64,000 nt of DNA, from NCBI RefSeq assembly GCF_016920785.2, contig NW_024609857.1:129883094-129947093 (forward strand), read 5' to 3'. The DNA is from Ixodes scapularis (taxonomy: Eukaryota; Arthropoda; Arachnida; Ixodida; Ixodidae). Made by a program: the position numbers and the translations under genes. A model generated the notes under the pieces. The model ran no database searches, was not told the DNA's origin, and saw nothing but the letters and a program-made list of their open reading frames with translations. Of this stretch, positions 34,186-45,808 are shown piece after piece (position 1 is the first letter of the stretch; the number at the start of each line of letters is the position of its first letter).

Positions 34186-34614
34186 ACCTTCAAGCTATCC
34201 GAAGCTAAGTATCCCAGGTGGCGAGTCCAAATACAGGCCGAGGGGCTCGCAATATGACGGATTCTCTAGGGGTTAAAAGCGCTAAAAACGACGGACGAGT
34301 AGGAGAGACACACACCACAGAGCGCTCCTTATGTGCGTACGCCATAAGGAACGGGTGCTACCCATCGGAAGTCCTGAACCTCTTCCAGATACCACCATCG
34401 ACCGGACATGCGAAAAGGATTACAAAGATTCTACGTGCAGAAACCTGGAGGCAAGTAAGGCTACTTCAAGATGGTCTGAAGGTTTGGTGCCACACGGTTT
34501 ATAAGGATGGGGGGTTGGCGGAATGGAAGTTCAGGGAGTGTAGACGCCAAGCCGAAAGGAATACGGAGTTTTTATGGCAACGGCTACTGGGCGTCGCTAC
34601 CGAGGCCCGTCAAG

Positions 34615-34830
34615 ATGAAGAGGGGCGTGTGTGATGTGGTGCTGCTTGGTGACGCTAAGGCTCCAAAGGAGATCGTAAGGATTTTAGAGAAAGGACCCAA
34701 GTTTGCCGGTAAAGCAAACGTCAAGCCTCAGGAACTCTTGACACTGGTGCGAGATGTGGGAGACAGAGTGGATCAAGCTAAGAGAGATAGATGCATTTTA
34801 GATGGAGTCGATACCCTTCCCCGACAAAGA
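34615..34830 (+). pseudogene. PLE E N-terminal domain, separated by frameshift
   Basis: The frame reads KRGVCDVVLLGDAKAPKEI, then VRILEKGPKFAGKANVKPQE and LLTLVRDVGDRVDQAKRDRC. This is the segment that precedes the RT fingers in PLEs (the LEKGPKF signature). Near 34800-34835 the frame must change to enter the RT frame, so one indel separates the two. It would otherwise form one protein with the RT and endonuclease. Confidence 0.65.
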
Positions 34831-36073
34831 GGGGGCGTGTCCTCTAGTGGGCCTAGAGTTGGCAAGGTTGTGTCTTTTTTTTGTGAACGAACATCTCAAG
34901 CTACTGGTAGCAGACAAGGAGGGCGGGTTTGTCCTTGTTACTGAGAAGGATTTTTTAAGTAAGGGCAAGCAGTCAATAAAGAAGAATTTTAAGGAAGCAA
35001 AGGTTTCCCTCGCGAGGGTAAAAAAGAGGGCTGTTGAATTATGCCAGAACTTGAGTCTGGACAGTTTAAAAGCGTCCATCGTACGGGCTAAGGATCTTAA
35101 CCTAAAGGTTTTTTTCATGGTGAAGACTCATAAAGTGGACATGCCGTTTAGGGCTGTTGGGACTCAGAGGGGGTCGTGGCAGATGCAGATGTTATCGTAC
35201 CTTCAGCGTCACCTTTCCCAGCTTCACTTGAACGATCCTTTTAGGGTGAACAATACAGAGAGTGTGGTGGAGTTTCTGACAGATTCTAACCCTGGTGCCT
35301 GTGATGCGGTATCATTGGACGTTGAAAACCTGTTTTATCCTATACCACATGACGGTCTTTTTGTAGCTATTCGTGAGGCCATTGAGGTGTTTGGAGAGGT
35401 CAAGTTCCAAAATCAATGTGGGGTTGCCGCGGAAGGTTTTCTAGAGTTGCTGGGCTTTTATTTGGAATCCACATATATTGTTTTTAAAGACGTACAGCTC
35501 GTGCAGAAGCAAGGTGTGTGTATTGGTGCGAGTGTGGCTCCAGTGTTAAGTGATTTGTACTTAGCAAAGTGTGATAGGGACATTAAGAATAGATCGGAGG
35601 CAGGAGTCGTCCATATATTCAGATTTGTGGACGACAACCTTGTTCTGTTCCGGAAAAAAGGGGAGTCAGAAAGGGCGGTGTTTGTGTCAGACATGTTGGA
35701 GATTTTCAGAACTAGCGCCTCGGGCTTGAATTTCAGAAGTGAGAACCCGGTGGAGGGTGGTTTGCAGTTTTTAGATCTGAAGTTGGCCCTTCTCCCGTCG
35801 CATGTATGTTGGACTTACTGTCCTAGGCCGAGAAAAGGTGTTTTGCCCTATGACTCGAACCACTCCAAGATTATCAAGAGGGGCATCGCCCCAACCTGCC
35901 TGAACGCGGCCTTAACGAAGTCCTGTCAGCACAGCGTAGCCGAAAGCTTCGGGTTACAAGTGAGGAGGCTGGAGGAGGGAGGCTATCCCTGTGAGATCAT
36001 TAAGGGGGTGGTAGAGGGCTTGCTAAAAAAGTTTCGTGGAGGAGGGAAGAGGGAATTGGGGCAAGCCAGATAA
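34802..36073 (+). CDS. PLE E reverse transcriptase
   Basis: A 423-residue frame, with the family-specific part from about residue 10. It shows KEGGFVLVTEKDF (fingers), FFMVKTHK (the PLE-typical KTHK), AVSLDVENLFYPIPHDG (motif A, catalytic Asp), QKQGVCIGASVAPVLSDLYL (motif B), FRFVDDNLVLF (motif C, both Asp present), QFLDLKL (motif D/E region) and LPYDSNHSKIIKR (thumb). PLE RTs are related to telomerase and copy RNA at a nicked target. All catalytic residues are intact, in contrast to PLE A. It ends at a stop overlapping the endonuclease frame by 38 bp. Confidence 0.9.
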   Translation: MESIPFPDKEGACPLVGLELARLCLFFVNEHLKLLVADKEGGFVLVTEKDFLSKGKQSIKKNFKEAKVSLARVKKRAVELCQNLSLDSLKASIVRAKDLNLKVFFMVKTHKVDMPFRAVGTQRGSWQMQMLSYLQRHLSQLHLNDPFRVNNTESVVEFLTDSNPGACDAVSLDVENLFYPIPHDGLFVAIREAIEVFGEVKFQNQCGVAAEGFLELLGFYLESTYIVFKDVQLVQKQGVCIGASVAPVLSDLYLAKCDRDIKNRSEAGVVHIFRFVDDNLVLFRKKGESERAVFVSDMLEIFRTSASGLNFRSENPVEGGLQFLDLKLALLPSHVCWTYCPRPRKGVLPYDSNHSKIIKRGIAPTCLNAALTKSCQHSVAESFGLQVRRLEEGGYPCEIIKGVVEGLLKKFRGGGKRELGQAR

Positions 36074-36587
36074 AAGACCAGTGGTGATACCGTATATACA
36101 TAACGTTAGCCATAACATCAAAAAGGTGGGGGAAAAGCATGGCATTTCGGTTCTCCTTTCAGCTCCACAGAAATTAAGCAAGCTATGTGGGAGAGTAGAA
36201 CGGCGTGACACACGGTCGGATATTTGTCAGAAAAAGCACGCAACGAAATACGTAGGATGCAGAGTGGGGGTAGTGTACAGAATTCCTCTATCTTGTGGGA
36301 GGGTATACGTGGGGCAGTCGGGGCGATGCGTGAACGAAAGACTGAGTGAACATGCCCTGTCATTGAGGTCAGCCCCCTCTGGCAATCTCGCAGTACATTG
36401 CAGTAGGTGTGAGTGTTTACCCTATTTAGACAACACCGTCATCTTGGCACGAAACAAAAATAGAAAGACAAGGGAGATAACAGAAGCGTTTTTTATTTCC
36501 GAGTGTGACGAGGGTACGTGTGTAAGTGCCCCATTGATAACCCTGTTTGAATCAGAGTTATCGTTTTTACGATCATGCATGGTGTAA
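36036..36587 (+). CDS. PLE E GIY-YIG endonuclease domain
   Basis: A 183-residue frame that begins in the linker (KPDKRPVVIPYIHNVSHNIK), then a Cys/His segment (DICQKKHATKYVGC), the core GVVYRIPLSCGRVYVGQSG, RCVNERLSEH (Arg and His), and TREITEAFF (Glu). It is normally fused to the RT. Here a single shift within the overlap 36036-36073 separates them, either a mutation or a possible programmed site. It cleaves target DNA for priming. Confidence 0.88.
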   Translation: MEEGRGNWGKPDKRPVVIPYIHNVSHNIKKVGEKHGISVLLSAPQKLSKLCGRVERRDTRSDICQKKHATKYVGCRVGVVYRIPLSCGRVYVGQSGRCVNERLSEHALSLRSAPSGNLAVHCSRCECLPYLDNTVILARNKNRKTREITEAFFISECDEGTCVSAPLITLFESELSFLRSCMV

Positions 36588-36954
36588 GAGTAAGAAATGT
36601 GATTAGCGACGGTTGGAACTGAATCGGGTGTGTGTCTTGTTGGTTTCGCGGTACGTGTGGTTTTTCCAATAATAAACCAGTTGCAAGTAGCGCTCTGTGG
36701 TGTGTGTCTCTCCTACTCGTCCGTCGTTTTTAGCGTTTTTAACCAATAAACATGTTCAACCAACTAGCCCAAATCCAAACCCTTCTGACGGATTCTCATT
36801 GTGGAGATGGCGCCTTGTAACCGAGCTTTATGTTTCACATCAGAAGACCCCCACCCAGGTGGTCGAAATTATATCTGAGTAGTCCGCTAGGGCGTGCCTT
36901 ATGCCCCCCTTCGGGTTGGCACGTAAAAGCCCCAAATTTGACTTTCTAAGGCAT

Positions 36955-37730
<776 letters not shown>

Positions 37731-37940
37731 TATATACTTGAAATTGTTTGTGCTATAAACATTAGTGCTGTAAGATGTAGATTGACGACGCACAAAGTCT
37801 AGGTCACATGCCTCTTTGATATCACGGCTTATATGTTTTTCTATTAAACTTCAGTGTCAAGTAGCACTCTGTGGTGTTCGTCGTTCTTGTCCTTCGTCTT
37901 TTAGAGCTTTTATCCTATGCGATGAGTTGGTGTGCCCCGT

Positions 37941-38341
37941 GACGAGGAAGGGGGAGGGGAGGGGAGAGGGGGGGGGCAACTCAGGAAAGGGTGAGAGCAC
38001 TTGTAGGACGGCGAGGAGAGGGATGGGGAGAAGAAGGGAGAGGGAAGGAAGGAGTGAGAAATGGGAAACACAATTGGTGCGTCACATGGCCAAGGAAGGG
38101 GGAGGAGGATGGAGGGGAAGGAAGATTGGGGCAAGGGATGGCCCCGTAGGGCAATGGGGGAGTGAGAGATAGCAAAAGAAGGAAAAGGGAAGGGATAGAC
38201 TGGTAGAGAATTGGAGGGGAGGAAGGTGGGGATGAACGAGTAGCGAGGAGAAAGGATGGACAGGAAGGACACCTTACGAAGAGGAGTGATGGTGAAAAAA
38301 AGCAAGGGGAGGGGATGAAAGGGAGCAAGAAAGGAAATCCG
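37941..38341 (+). repeat. 400-bp polypurine tract
   Basis: The + strand is almost entirely A and G (GGGGAGGGGAGGGGAGAGGG at the start, GGGAAGGGATAGA further on), with very few pyrimidines. Such tracts can form triplexes. The long minus-strand Ser/Pro/Phe/Leu frames here are composition artefacts. Confidence 0.85.
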
Positions 38342-38344
38342 TAA

Positions 38345-38700
38345 TCACGTGACATATATTTCGCCGTTAAATTTAACGGGAAAATTAAATTGCTGTATAC
38401 GTAAAGTCACATCTAATCCGGTGACATTGATTTTCTCCGCTAAATTTAGCTGTGAAACTGGACTGGTGTTTAGGTCCGGTGACCTTAATTTTCCCGCCGA
38501 AGTGATGTATAGCACCAGATCACGTGATATCAATTTCTTTCGAATTTTAGCGGGAAAACTTTGTTGCTGTTCAGATCACAACAATGTGCATTTCCCCTCT
38601 AAGTTTAGTGGGGAAGCTGCATTGACGTATAGGTGACGTGAAATCAATTTCACCAGTTCGTGTATACGTGATGTGTCGTTACGTCACATGACGTCCATTT
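38345..38700. repeat. CTAAATTTAG array followed by ACGTCA words
   Basis: About six diverged units built on CGCTAAATTTAGC / GTTAAATTTAAC with a GGTGAC..TGAT spacer, then TTACGTCACATGACGTCC at 38679-38697. The same two-part layout occurs at 28840-29140, so both may be pieces of one repeat family. Confidence 0.65.
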
Positions 38701-39141
38701 CCCCGATAAATTAAGTAGCAAATGCAGGGACGGACTGATGGACGGACAAAAATTTGGAATTGGGGGTTCAGTTCAAAAAGCTTTTCATACCTTAAAACTT
38801 AATCATCCTAAACGTTATGCACCTCCTGATACCCTAACTAGACAGCGGCTAATGAGGCATCAACTTAACTTTTTCGCGAGAGCTGCGAAAGGACACATTT
38901 AGCTTGCGTATTGTGGACCACCGTCTAGAAAAAGATGAAATACAAATTCATGCGTATTATTGAAACCAAAAGAGATACAAGCAATGCTAGCTAAGTACGG
39001 GGAATATCTCTAATTTCAAAGGCAATATCTTAGAACCAATATTTTAACAATAGAAAAAAAGGCAGAAGAAAAAATTAACTGCGTGTCATCTCAAAAACAA
39101 ATTTTCCTAAGCCTGCTTTTTATTCCTTCCTCTTTTTAAAG
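38701..39141. other. Putative intron; no other feature
   Basis: Nothing recognised except the T/C-rich tract before the acceptor at 39141. Confidence 0.4.
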
Positions 39142-39201
39142 GCTCGAAACAGCACCCCCATGTTGAAGAGGACAACACCACTGCTCAGACTACCACATCT
39201 G
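39142..39201 (+). CDS. Stalk exon 3 (60 nt, phase 1-1)
   Basis: Acceptor CCTTCCTCTTTTTAAAG and a consensus donor G|GTAAGT enclose 60 nt. In the phase demanded by the signal-anchor exon, it reads (G)SKQHPHVEEDNTTAQTTTS with an NTT sequon. It would lie just outside the membrane segment. The exon is short, but both splice sites are strong and the frame is open. Confidence 0.6.
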
Positions 39202-40227
39202 GTAAGTCTTTGAAAGAAATAGATACCATATATCAAGGACGCACGCGATCAAGCCGTATGTATTAATATATGTAAAATAAAATTGAAAAATGCGCCCTGG
39301 AAAGCAGCACGTGACAGAGTCGGGATCATCCAATTGCCTATTGGCTGTGGTGTCCTACCCCGCCCCAGGGGTGGGAAAGTAGAGCTTTGAAAATCATTGA
39401 AATACATTACTTTTTGGAAATCATTAGACCTTTGATTAAAATACATACCAAGTTACCGTAGTGCGACACTAACAACACTAACGTGCAATTACCACATATG
39501 CTCTTCTAATCGACGCCAGCTATGATAAACCAATTAAGGTCCTTGCTTCTACTTTCCTACAGAACACGCGTACGGCCAATCGCTTTTTGATGTATCACAT
39601 GAGGTCGATGTCTTTCTGTCCCATCAATCGCTGGTAATAACGGTGATTGACTGCCCGTTTGCTACGTGAAAAAGCACACACAGGCTTTGTTCGTAAACGG
39701 TCGTAAACGGTGCATCTATTAGTCGCATATGTGTTCTCTCAAGAGTAATTAACTTCCTTTAAACAACTATTCAATTCTTCCAGCCAGTAATTTATTGCCA
39801 GTTTATATACGGCATCTAAAACAAACAAAACTGTGCGGACGATCACGCGACTGGATCCGAGTGGGCAGCCTCAGCGTGTGCAACATTTTGACGATGTTGC
39901 ATCGGGATTGAATGAAACGTCCGGTGATGTTGCGCCGCGTGGTATCTCATGTAAACCACCACAAATCACACACAGAACAGCTAGCAGCAAATTACGTTCT
40001 TCCGGACGCGCTGCACAACGTGCTTGGTCGCATCAGCGTGTTCGTTCTTCGCTAGGTAGCGTTCTGTTTTCTGTGCCGTTTCAAGTTCACGCACAGCTTG
40101 ATCTTGGCGTCGAATATGGACAACCACACATCGACGACGTTCTCTCCCACGGGCGCGTTTACATCTTCAAGCAGCCGCTGGTTGCTCCGGCGTACGCTTC
40201 CGTCGCCCCACTCTTGCGCGCATAGGC
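39202..40227. other. Putative intron; no gene seen
   Basis: A 130-codon frame at 39833-40225 has no family resemblance that I recognise and no counterpart elsewhere. I see no repeat pair here. Confidence 0.4.
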
Positions 40228-41239
40228 TTAAAAGAGCACAAACAGCCCACATATCGTGTTTTTTTGTTTTTTTTTGTGTTCTCTAGATCGATGAAAGTCG
40301 CAGTCATAGACGCGCAAAAAACTACCAAAACGCGAGAAAAAAATTCCTCACACGCGAGCTTTTTTAACTTTAGCGTTTTTATGTCTCTCTCCTCACCTCC
40401 TCTCTTTTTTTATTTGTGACGTAATCGATTATGAAACTTCGGCGCGTTGTATGCGAATTTGTATAACATTTAATAACGGCATTCGTAAAACATTTTTTTA
40501 CGCAATTGCGGACACAATTGCGTTCGCAATTGCGTTACGGTCTCCGTTTTCGAAATACCAAAAATCGAATTCCGGAGGGGTGTCGCCTCCTGACTTTTTA
40601 TTATCCTCCCTCGGAAAACATGGAGGCGCTCGGCAGATGTAGCACAGAGGATAGTTGCTGAGTCGGGGATTGGACGTATTTCTCTTTTTTTTTAGGTGTC
40701 CGACGACCTCTTTGGCTTTGAAATGGAAATCGCCAAACGGTCAAAACTGGGTTTGCTGTGTGTGTACCATACTTTCGGTTGTGACTCTGCCGGGGCAGTT
40801 TTTCACGCAGAACCGGCGCAACGTGGCCCCTCAAGTCGCTCCAAAAAGTCCACTGCGCGTTCTCTACGATCTCACACCGTTTCAAAGACCTTGAGATCAA
40901 TAGAAAGGCCCTAGAAAAACTTCAAACTCGAAAGCGAAGCGTCGTCTGCTCACAACAATGGGCGGCACACGTGAAAAAGAGCCGTTGGTCGCGGTACGGG
41001 GGCGAACACGACACTTTGGGTTGAGACGGTACGGAGGCTCAAGAGAAACTCGAGTTGCAAGACGACTCAATCTCTGACGTCTCTGCACTGGCGTGGATCG
41101 CGAGGAAACTTCAAAACCGGCTTTAGAAAAAAATTTTTTTTTTTACTTCACTAATACTGAGCTACCAAGTTTCAAATTTTGAGGGAGATGTCCAGGCATC
41201 GTTTTAATGAGATGGTTTGGACTTGTCAGTGCCCCTTAA
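40228..41239 (-). mobile_element. M3 MITE, copy 3 (inverted)
   Basis: The right end TGTCAGTGCCCCTTAA is a good M3 TIR, and the left end TTAAAAGAGCACAAACAG is a decayed one. The reverse complement of 9048-9738 is recognisable, for instance GTCATAGACGCGCAAAAAA, ATAACATTTAATAACGGCA and CGCAATTGCG. The stretch 40690-41100 is extra to copy 1. Confidence 0.7.
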
Positions 41240-41739
41240 GAGTGGGAACGGCACACTGAAGGGTCGAAACAGCAAGGGGTGAGGAGCGCGATCAGATGAT
41301 CCTCAGAGCTATAGCGGTTGGCGGGAAGCGCTGCGCCTTAACCGCGACTATTATCAGCAAGAGGGCCAGGGTATCACTGCTCTACTCGCACTCTCCCGGC
41401 GTCAAAGTCATCTGCAATTATTCCTCTCATGCTTCGCTCACTTTGGGCAACACGATACTCGCCCAGTACAACAGGCCCAAAACAGCTGAAGCTGTAAAAG
41501 TAGGGTTACACGTGGCACCGAAAAGGTAAATGTGCCGCAAAGCGAGCCTTTAAAATGTTTCTCCCTCCCCCCTTTTTTTTTGTCGCTGACAATTTCAGAA
41601 GCGCTCCTGGGTGAGCGATCTGTTCTTCGTCGTTCATATCGGCATACGCGGCAATCTGATTGGCTGAGGAGTGATGACATGATGCATGGGACAGATGGCG
41701 CTTGTTAAGTTGTCAGCGCCTATAGACCTTTGCATCGCT
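41240..41739. other. No gene recognised
   Basis: Short overlapping frames on both strands without resemblance to known families. Confidence 0.35.
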
Positions 41740-42036
41740 CATCACCCGGGCGAAAGATGATGAGTCACTGAGCCGTGGACGCATGCGCAGCGTCCGATAT
41801 ACCCCACAACGAAGTAACAGCACATGCTCGGGGGACGTTCCACAGCCCAACAGACAAAAGTGGCAGCGTGCAGAGGACGATTTATGGAAAGGTCCACAGT
41901 TACAGTAGGCTTTAAAAAAATTACCTGGGCATGGGGCGCTGCCACGCAAATATAGAATAAAAAAAAAAAAGGGAAGATACGAAAAGTTGATGCTGAGTAT
42001 CTGAAACCCCAACACGTCTTCGGCTAATCCTATCAA
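41740..42036 (-). pseudogene. LINE ORF2 C-terminal Cys/His motif fragment
   Basis: The minus-strand frame contains ARCHFCLLGCGTSPEHVLLL followed by RCGVYRTLRMR. The Cys-x2-Cys..His-x(4-5)-Cys spacing with EHVLL is the C-terminal zinc-knuckle typical of I/Jockey-group LINEs. Nothing upstream in the frame resembles RNase H, so the match is short. It could be chance, but the motif order is right. Confidence 0.4.
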
Positions 42037-43052
42037 CTGGTTTTGCCTTCAGCACTCATTGCCTTCAAATCGTTATTTGCAACATGGCCCGCTACACCCT
42101 TAATTTAGAAGGTAATTAGCGAACTCCTCGTGACGATTATCTCTCCATCGAATTTCCGCCGATCTCTATATCCAAAAGTAAAACAATCCTTCCACCTAAA
42201 AAAAAAAAAAAAACGATCGGAATTTGTTGGAAATAAAATAAGAAACCCTCTATAGCATCGCAGCAGCTTTTGCGCAGGGTGTCTTAGCCAAGTAACGCCA
42301 AGATTTAAGAAAGCTGGTGAACGCCACCCGTTTTAAATTGAGAGTTTAGTTCGCAGTCGTTTTGGGCACGTCATAATATTATTTTGGAAATGACAACTTT
42401 TATAGTTAAAATTTCCATTTCTCCTTGAATATGAAGGTTGCAAAACCTCCGATATGATAGTTTCACAACATGTTGAGAAACATCCGACTGTGAGGTTTCT
42501 ATAAAGGTAGCATTTGTGTGTAGTTTTTCCTAGCCTTAAAGATAGCTAGACTATCTCAGAAGCTCGAAAGCTAGAGTAATAGACAAATCCCACGTGGCTA
42601 CTTTTTGGCAAACTGCGAGGGTAGTGCCATTGGTCACTATAAATTCCCTTTTATTCTCGCGCGCTTTTTTCATGCATGAAAGTATTAAACACAGGAAGAA
42701 TATCTTGATAGAACCGACAAGATAGAATGCTTATCAGCGGTTCGATTACTGTTGTAGTGGAAGGATTGCGTAAAAATTAATTTTGAAAAGTTAGTTAATT
42801 AATTTGTGTTAATTGCACAACTTGGCCCATCGCGAAAAAAAAACAAAAAAAAAAAAACAACCTGGGTTTGTTTAATAGGACTCTAAAAGCAATTCTGCTT
42901 TGGTTCAAAACGCTTTGCGTCAACCAACTTTCTTTAAAGCCTTGACAAAAGTTAGGTCCGTTTAACCGCAAAACAAAATATCCGTTTTGTTTTTGCATAC
43001 GCCACCTTTTAATATATATTGTATAAACTTTGGGGACATTTTTTTCTTCCAG
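42037..43052. other. Putative intron; no gene seen
   Basis: AT-rich, with A-runs at 42199 and 42834. No exon apart from the one that follows. Confidence 0.4.
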
Positions 43053-43124
43053 CGAAATCGCCGGAACCCCCAGAAACACCTGAATCGACGGCTGTAAAAA
43101 CAACCTATTCGAGCACAACAGCAG
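43053..43124 (+). CDS. Stalk exon 4 (72 nt, phase 1-1)
   Basis: Acceptor ATTTTTTTCTTCCAG and donor G|GTAGGG. The required phase gives (A)KSPEPPETPESTAVKTTYS then STTA, rich in Pro, Glu, Ser and Thr. The length equals that of the next stalk exon, and the phases match. It would add 24 residues to a rigid, O-glycosylated stem. Confidence 0.62.
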
Positions 43125-43206
43125 GTAGGGACGAGAAACAAACTACCTTTTATTCGGGAGGTATAAACGATAAAAAGAATCTCAGACGAAAAAAAAAATT
43201 ATTGAC

Positions 43207-43560
43207 TGTTACTTAGCGACTTGATGCTGTCACGTGATGCCTTGATATTACGTGACATCACCACGTCACGTTATACCAAGATGTCACAGAGTCACTTGGC
43301 ACTATGACGTCACGTGACGTCAGGGTGTCACATCACGTCACAGTGTCCCGTGACGCCATAACGTGATATTATCACGAAACACTGTCACGTGATGTCGTGA
43401 TGTGACGTGCGTCACGGTGTCACGTGAATTCCTTGTGTTACGGAAGTCACAGAACAAAAAAAATAAAACATACTCTGCCTTTGAAGCACCTTTGAGACGA
43501 CGCGACAGTTTCACGTGATAATGTGACGTCATCGTGGCTACATGCCATGGATGGAAACCC
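43207..43560. repeat. Array of GTCACGTGAC / GACGTCACGTGACGTC words
   Basis: Some 20 degenerate palindromic words of TCACGTGA and GACGTCA type, spaced 5-20 bp apart, in the intron between two stalk exons. I found no clear TIR. It resembles the arrays at 925-1807 and 29010-29140. Confidence 0.7.
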
Positions 43561-43729
43561 CGAAGGCTGGCCCTAGAAATTTTGCGCATTTAGCGAAGAT
43601 GCCATTCTCGTCTGTTCATTTTCAATTTCTTAGCTTTCTTTTATATTTAGCAATTACTCACGAATGCGCAAGTTTAAAAAGAAACCAGCTACCACTCTGT
43701 TAAAAAACCGTACATTTTGCTGCTTTTAG

Positions 43730-43801
43730 GAAAATCCACAACACCTGCGGTGACATCTAAAGCGACGACTACAGAAGCACCGTCGTCGAGCTCGAAAGCA
43801 G
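43730..43801 (+). CDS. Stalk exon 5 (72 nt, phase 1-1)
   Basis: Acceptor TTTTGCTGCTTTTAG and donor G|GTCAAA (a weak but allowed site). It reads (G)KSTTPAVTSKATTTEAPSS then SSKA, nearly all Thr/Ser/Ala/Pro/Lys, a mucin-type sequence. Same length and phase as exon 4, consistent with old exon duplication. Confidence 0.6.
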
Positions 43802-44545
43802 GTCAAAACAAGTTATTTTGCTTTTTTGTTTAATTCGAGGGGAGGCAAGCATTGCACGTGATCTCGTGGCGGTAGCTATACATGATTTTAAGTAGGGCCT
43901 GTGGCGGCCGCCATTTCTATGCACGTGCGAGAAAGCACGTGAAATCGCAAGCCTGCTCAAGTCAGTTTCACGCGTATACGGCACGTGCATGCACGCTTCG
44001 GGCACCAGACGGAGCGCTATGCTTACAATTACTGGCAATCATCTATAAACCAGAAAAGAGTCAAAGTACAGGCTAGCTGGTGGAAGTCAACCATTTCATC
44101 GTTTACCCTGAGACTGGGTTTTTTTTTTGAAGAGCAGAAGTAGCAGAAAAAACAGACAGGTCTCAAACTCTGCTACACGTTTATTTCAACAACTTCCTCT
44201 TATATAGTTCGTTTTCGTCGTCAACAACCAATCACATACGACTTGTCCTTTGCACCGTGACTTTACAGGTTCCACTCTATCACAAAAGAAGCGGACACTC
44301 CCAACGTTTCCAAGTGAAAAGGTTCTAGCAGAAGATATGCCTCACAAAGCTTCAAGCAACTCTTTTGTGTCCTCACAATAAACAGGACAACAGCCCACAA
44401 CAACATCCCACTCAAAACTGGTCACCTCCAAAATTGTAGAAAACAGACAATACACACCAGTACACACCACAGACAATACACACTAAAGAAGCCTTTCAGG
44501 ATAACTAACTAAAAAAAAAAAAAAAACATCTAAAATTGTAAAAAT

Positions 44546-44873
44546 TGCTTTAGAGAGCCCAAGGGGCGAGGTGCTGCAATTTCTTGACCTGCGTTTACAT
44601 TTGGAACGAGGTCTTTGTTGGGAGTATGGGAAAGAAAACCCAAAACCGGTTCTGTCAAAGAGTAGCTGTCACTCGAAAAATGTAAAAGCCGGGGTAGTCA
44701 GATCTTTGATTAGTAATGCTTTGGTGAGATCATGCATGCATTTCGGACCGGAGGCACTAAAAAACCAGTGGGAAAGACTGGTAATGGCAGGATATGGGGA
44801 AGAGTACATCAAAAGGCAGATTGCCCTACAGTGCAGGGAGAAAAAAGGGGAAGACGCAAGAAATCAGGAATAG
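44546..44873 (+). pseudogene. PLE F reverse transcriptase C-terminal fragment
   Basis: Reads LQFLDLRLHLERGLCWEYGK, then VLSKSSCHSKNVKAGVV and ERLVMAGYGEEYIKRQI. These align with the region after motif C in PLE E (LQFLDLKL, HSKIIKR, GGYPCEIIKG). All catalytic motifs are missing because the inverted left arm joins at 44546. It shifts frame into the endonuclease near 44870. Confidence 0.75.
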
Positions 44874-45363
44874 GTACGCTGTGGTTCCGTATTTTCACGA
44901 GGTGTCCCACAATCTTAGAGCATGTGCAAAAAAATATGGCGTGGATGTCGTATTCAGCACGGATTTTAGGTTAGATCGATTGACACCTTTTGAAACGGCT
45001 CAGAGGGGCTGTCAGAAGGCGCATAGGGAAAAGTCGGTGCCGTGTAGCGTAGGCGTGGTGTATGAGGTTCCTTTGGCGTGTGGTTTTAAGTATGTAGGCC
45101 AAACCTCTCGGTGTTTAAACGATCGTTTAACAGAACACAAAAGGAATGTTAAAAATAATGCGGCAAATTCGGAGTTGGCTAAGCATCTGGAGGAGTGTAG
45201 AAACTGCACAACGGATTGGTCTGGAACGGATGTAGTTGTTAAGAAAAGCAACGATGTTAAAAGGGTGGTAAGAGAAACAATTAGGATTAAATCGTTGGGA
45301 AATTGCATTAGTCAACCTTCCATGCAAATAGGGAACCGCTGCAAGCAATTTTTACAATTTTAA
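44870..45363 (+). CDS. PLE F GIY-YIG endonuclease domain
   Basis: The frame reads YAVVPYFHEVSHNLRACAKK, a Cys/His segment (AQRGCQKAHREKSVPC), the core GVVYEVPLACGFKYVGQTS, RCLNDRLTEHKRNV (Arg, His) and VVRETIRIK (Glu), ending at a stop at 45361. All active-site-type residues are present. It diverges clearly from the A and E copies, so it belongs to a separate PLE subfamily. It lacks an RT partner in this copy. Confidence 0.82.
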
Positions 45364-45808
45364 GTGTTTTTTTTTTTTAGTTAGTCATCCTGAAAGACTT
45401 TTTTGGTGTGTATTGTCTGTGGTGTGTACTGGTGTGTATTGTCTGTTTGCTACAATTTTGGAGGTGACCAGTTTTGAGTGGGATGTTGTTGTGGGCTGTT
45501 TTCCTGTTTATTGTGGGGACACAAAAGAGTTGCTTGAAGCTTTGTGAGGCATATCTTCTGCTAGAACCTTTTCACTTGGAAACGTTGGGAGTGTCCGCTT
45601 CTTTTGTGATAGAGTGGAACCTGTCAAGTCACGGTGCAAAGGACAAGTCGTATGTGATTGGTTGTTGACGACGAAAACAAACTATATAAGAGGAAGCTGT
45701 TGAAATAAACGTGTAGCTGAGTTTGAGACCTGTCTGTTTTTTCTGCTACTTCTGCTCTTCAAAAAAAACCCCAGTCTCAGGGTAAACGACGAAATGATCT
45801 ATAAACCA

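Larger units (their letters stand above)
34267..36786 (+). mobile_element. PLE E: young, nearly complete Penelope-like element
   Basis: Bounded by the perfect 11-bp duplication GACGGATTCTC (34256-34266 and 36787-36797). Inverted ends of 56 bp (34271-34326 and 36689-36744) are perfect or nearly so (GCGCTAAAAACGACGGACG and complement). Order: short 5' region, N-terminal domain (34615-34830), RT, GIY-YIG endonuclease, AATAAA near 36670, inverted end, then a tail with CAACTAGCCCAAA. Two frameshifts interrupt the coding sequence. It lies inside old PLE D, so it is the later insertion. Confidence 0.9.
44053..45796 (+). mobile_element. PLE F with 450-bp inverted arms
   Basis: The perfect 12-bp duplication ATCTATAAACCA flanks it (44041-44052 and 45797-45808). 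Inverted arms of about 450 bp run 44091-44545 and 45340-45796 (ATTTCRTCGTTTACCCTGAG at the outside). A roughly 38-bp tail lies here on the left, between the duplication and the arm. Read on the minus strand it is CCACCAGCTAGCCTGTACTTTG, a diverged form of the ACCAACTAGCCCAA tail. Inside are only the RT C-terminus and the endonuclease. Confidence 0.88.

Noticed and set aside
37910..38355. Ser/Pro/Phe-rich minus-strand ORFs of over 120 codons
   Set aside because: Produced by the polypurine tract, which contains few stop codons on the complementary strand.
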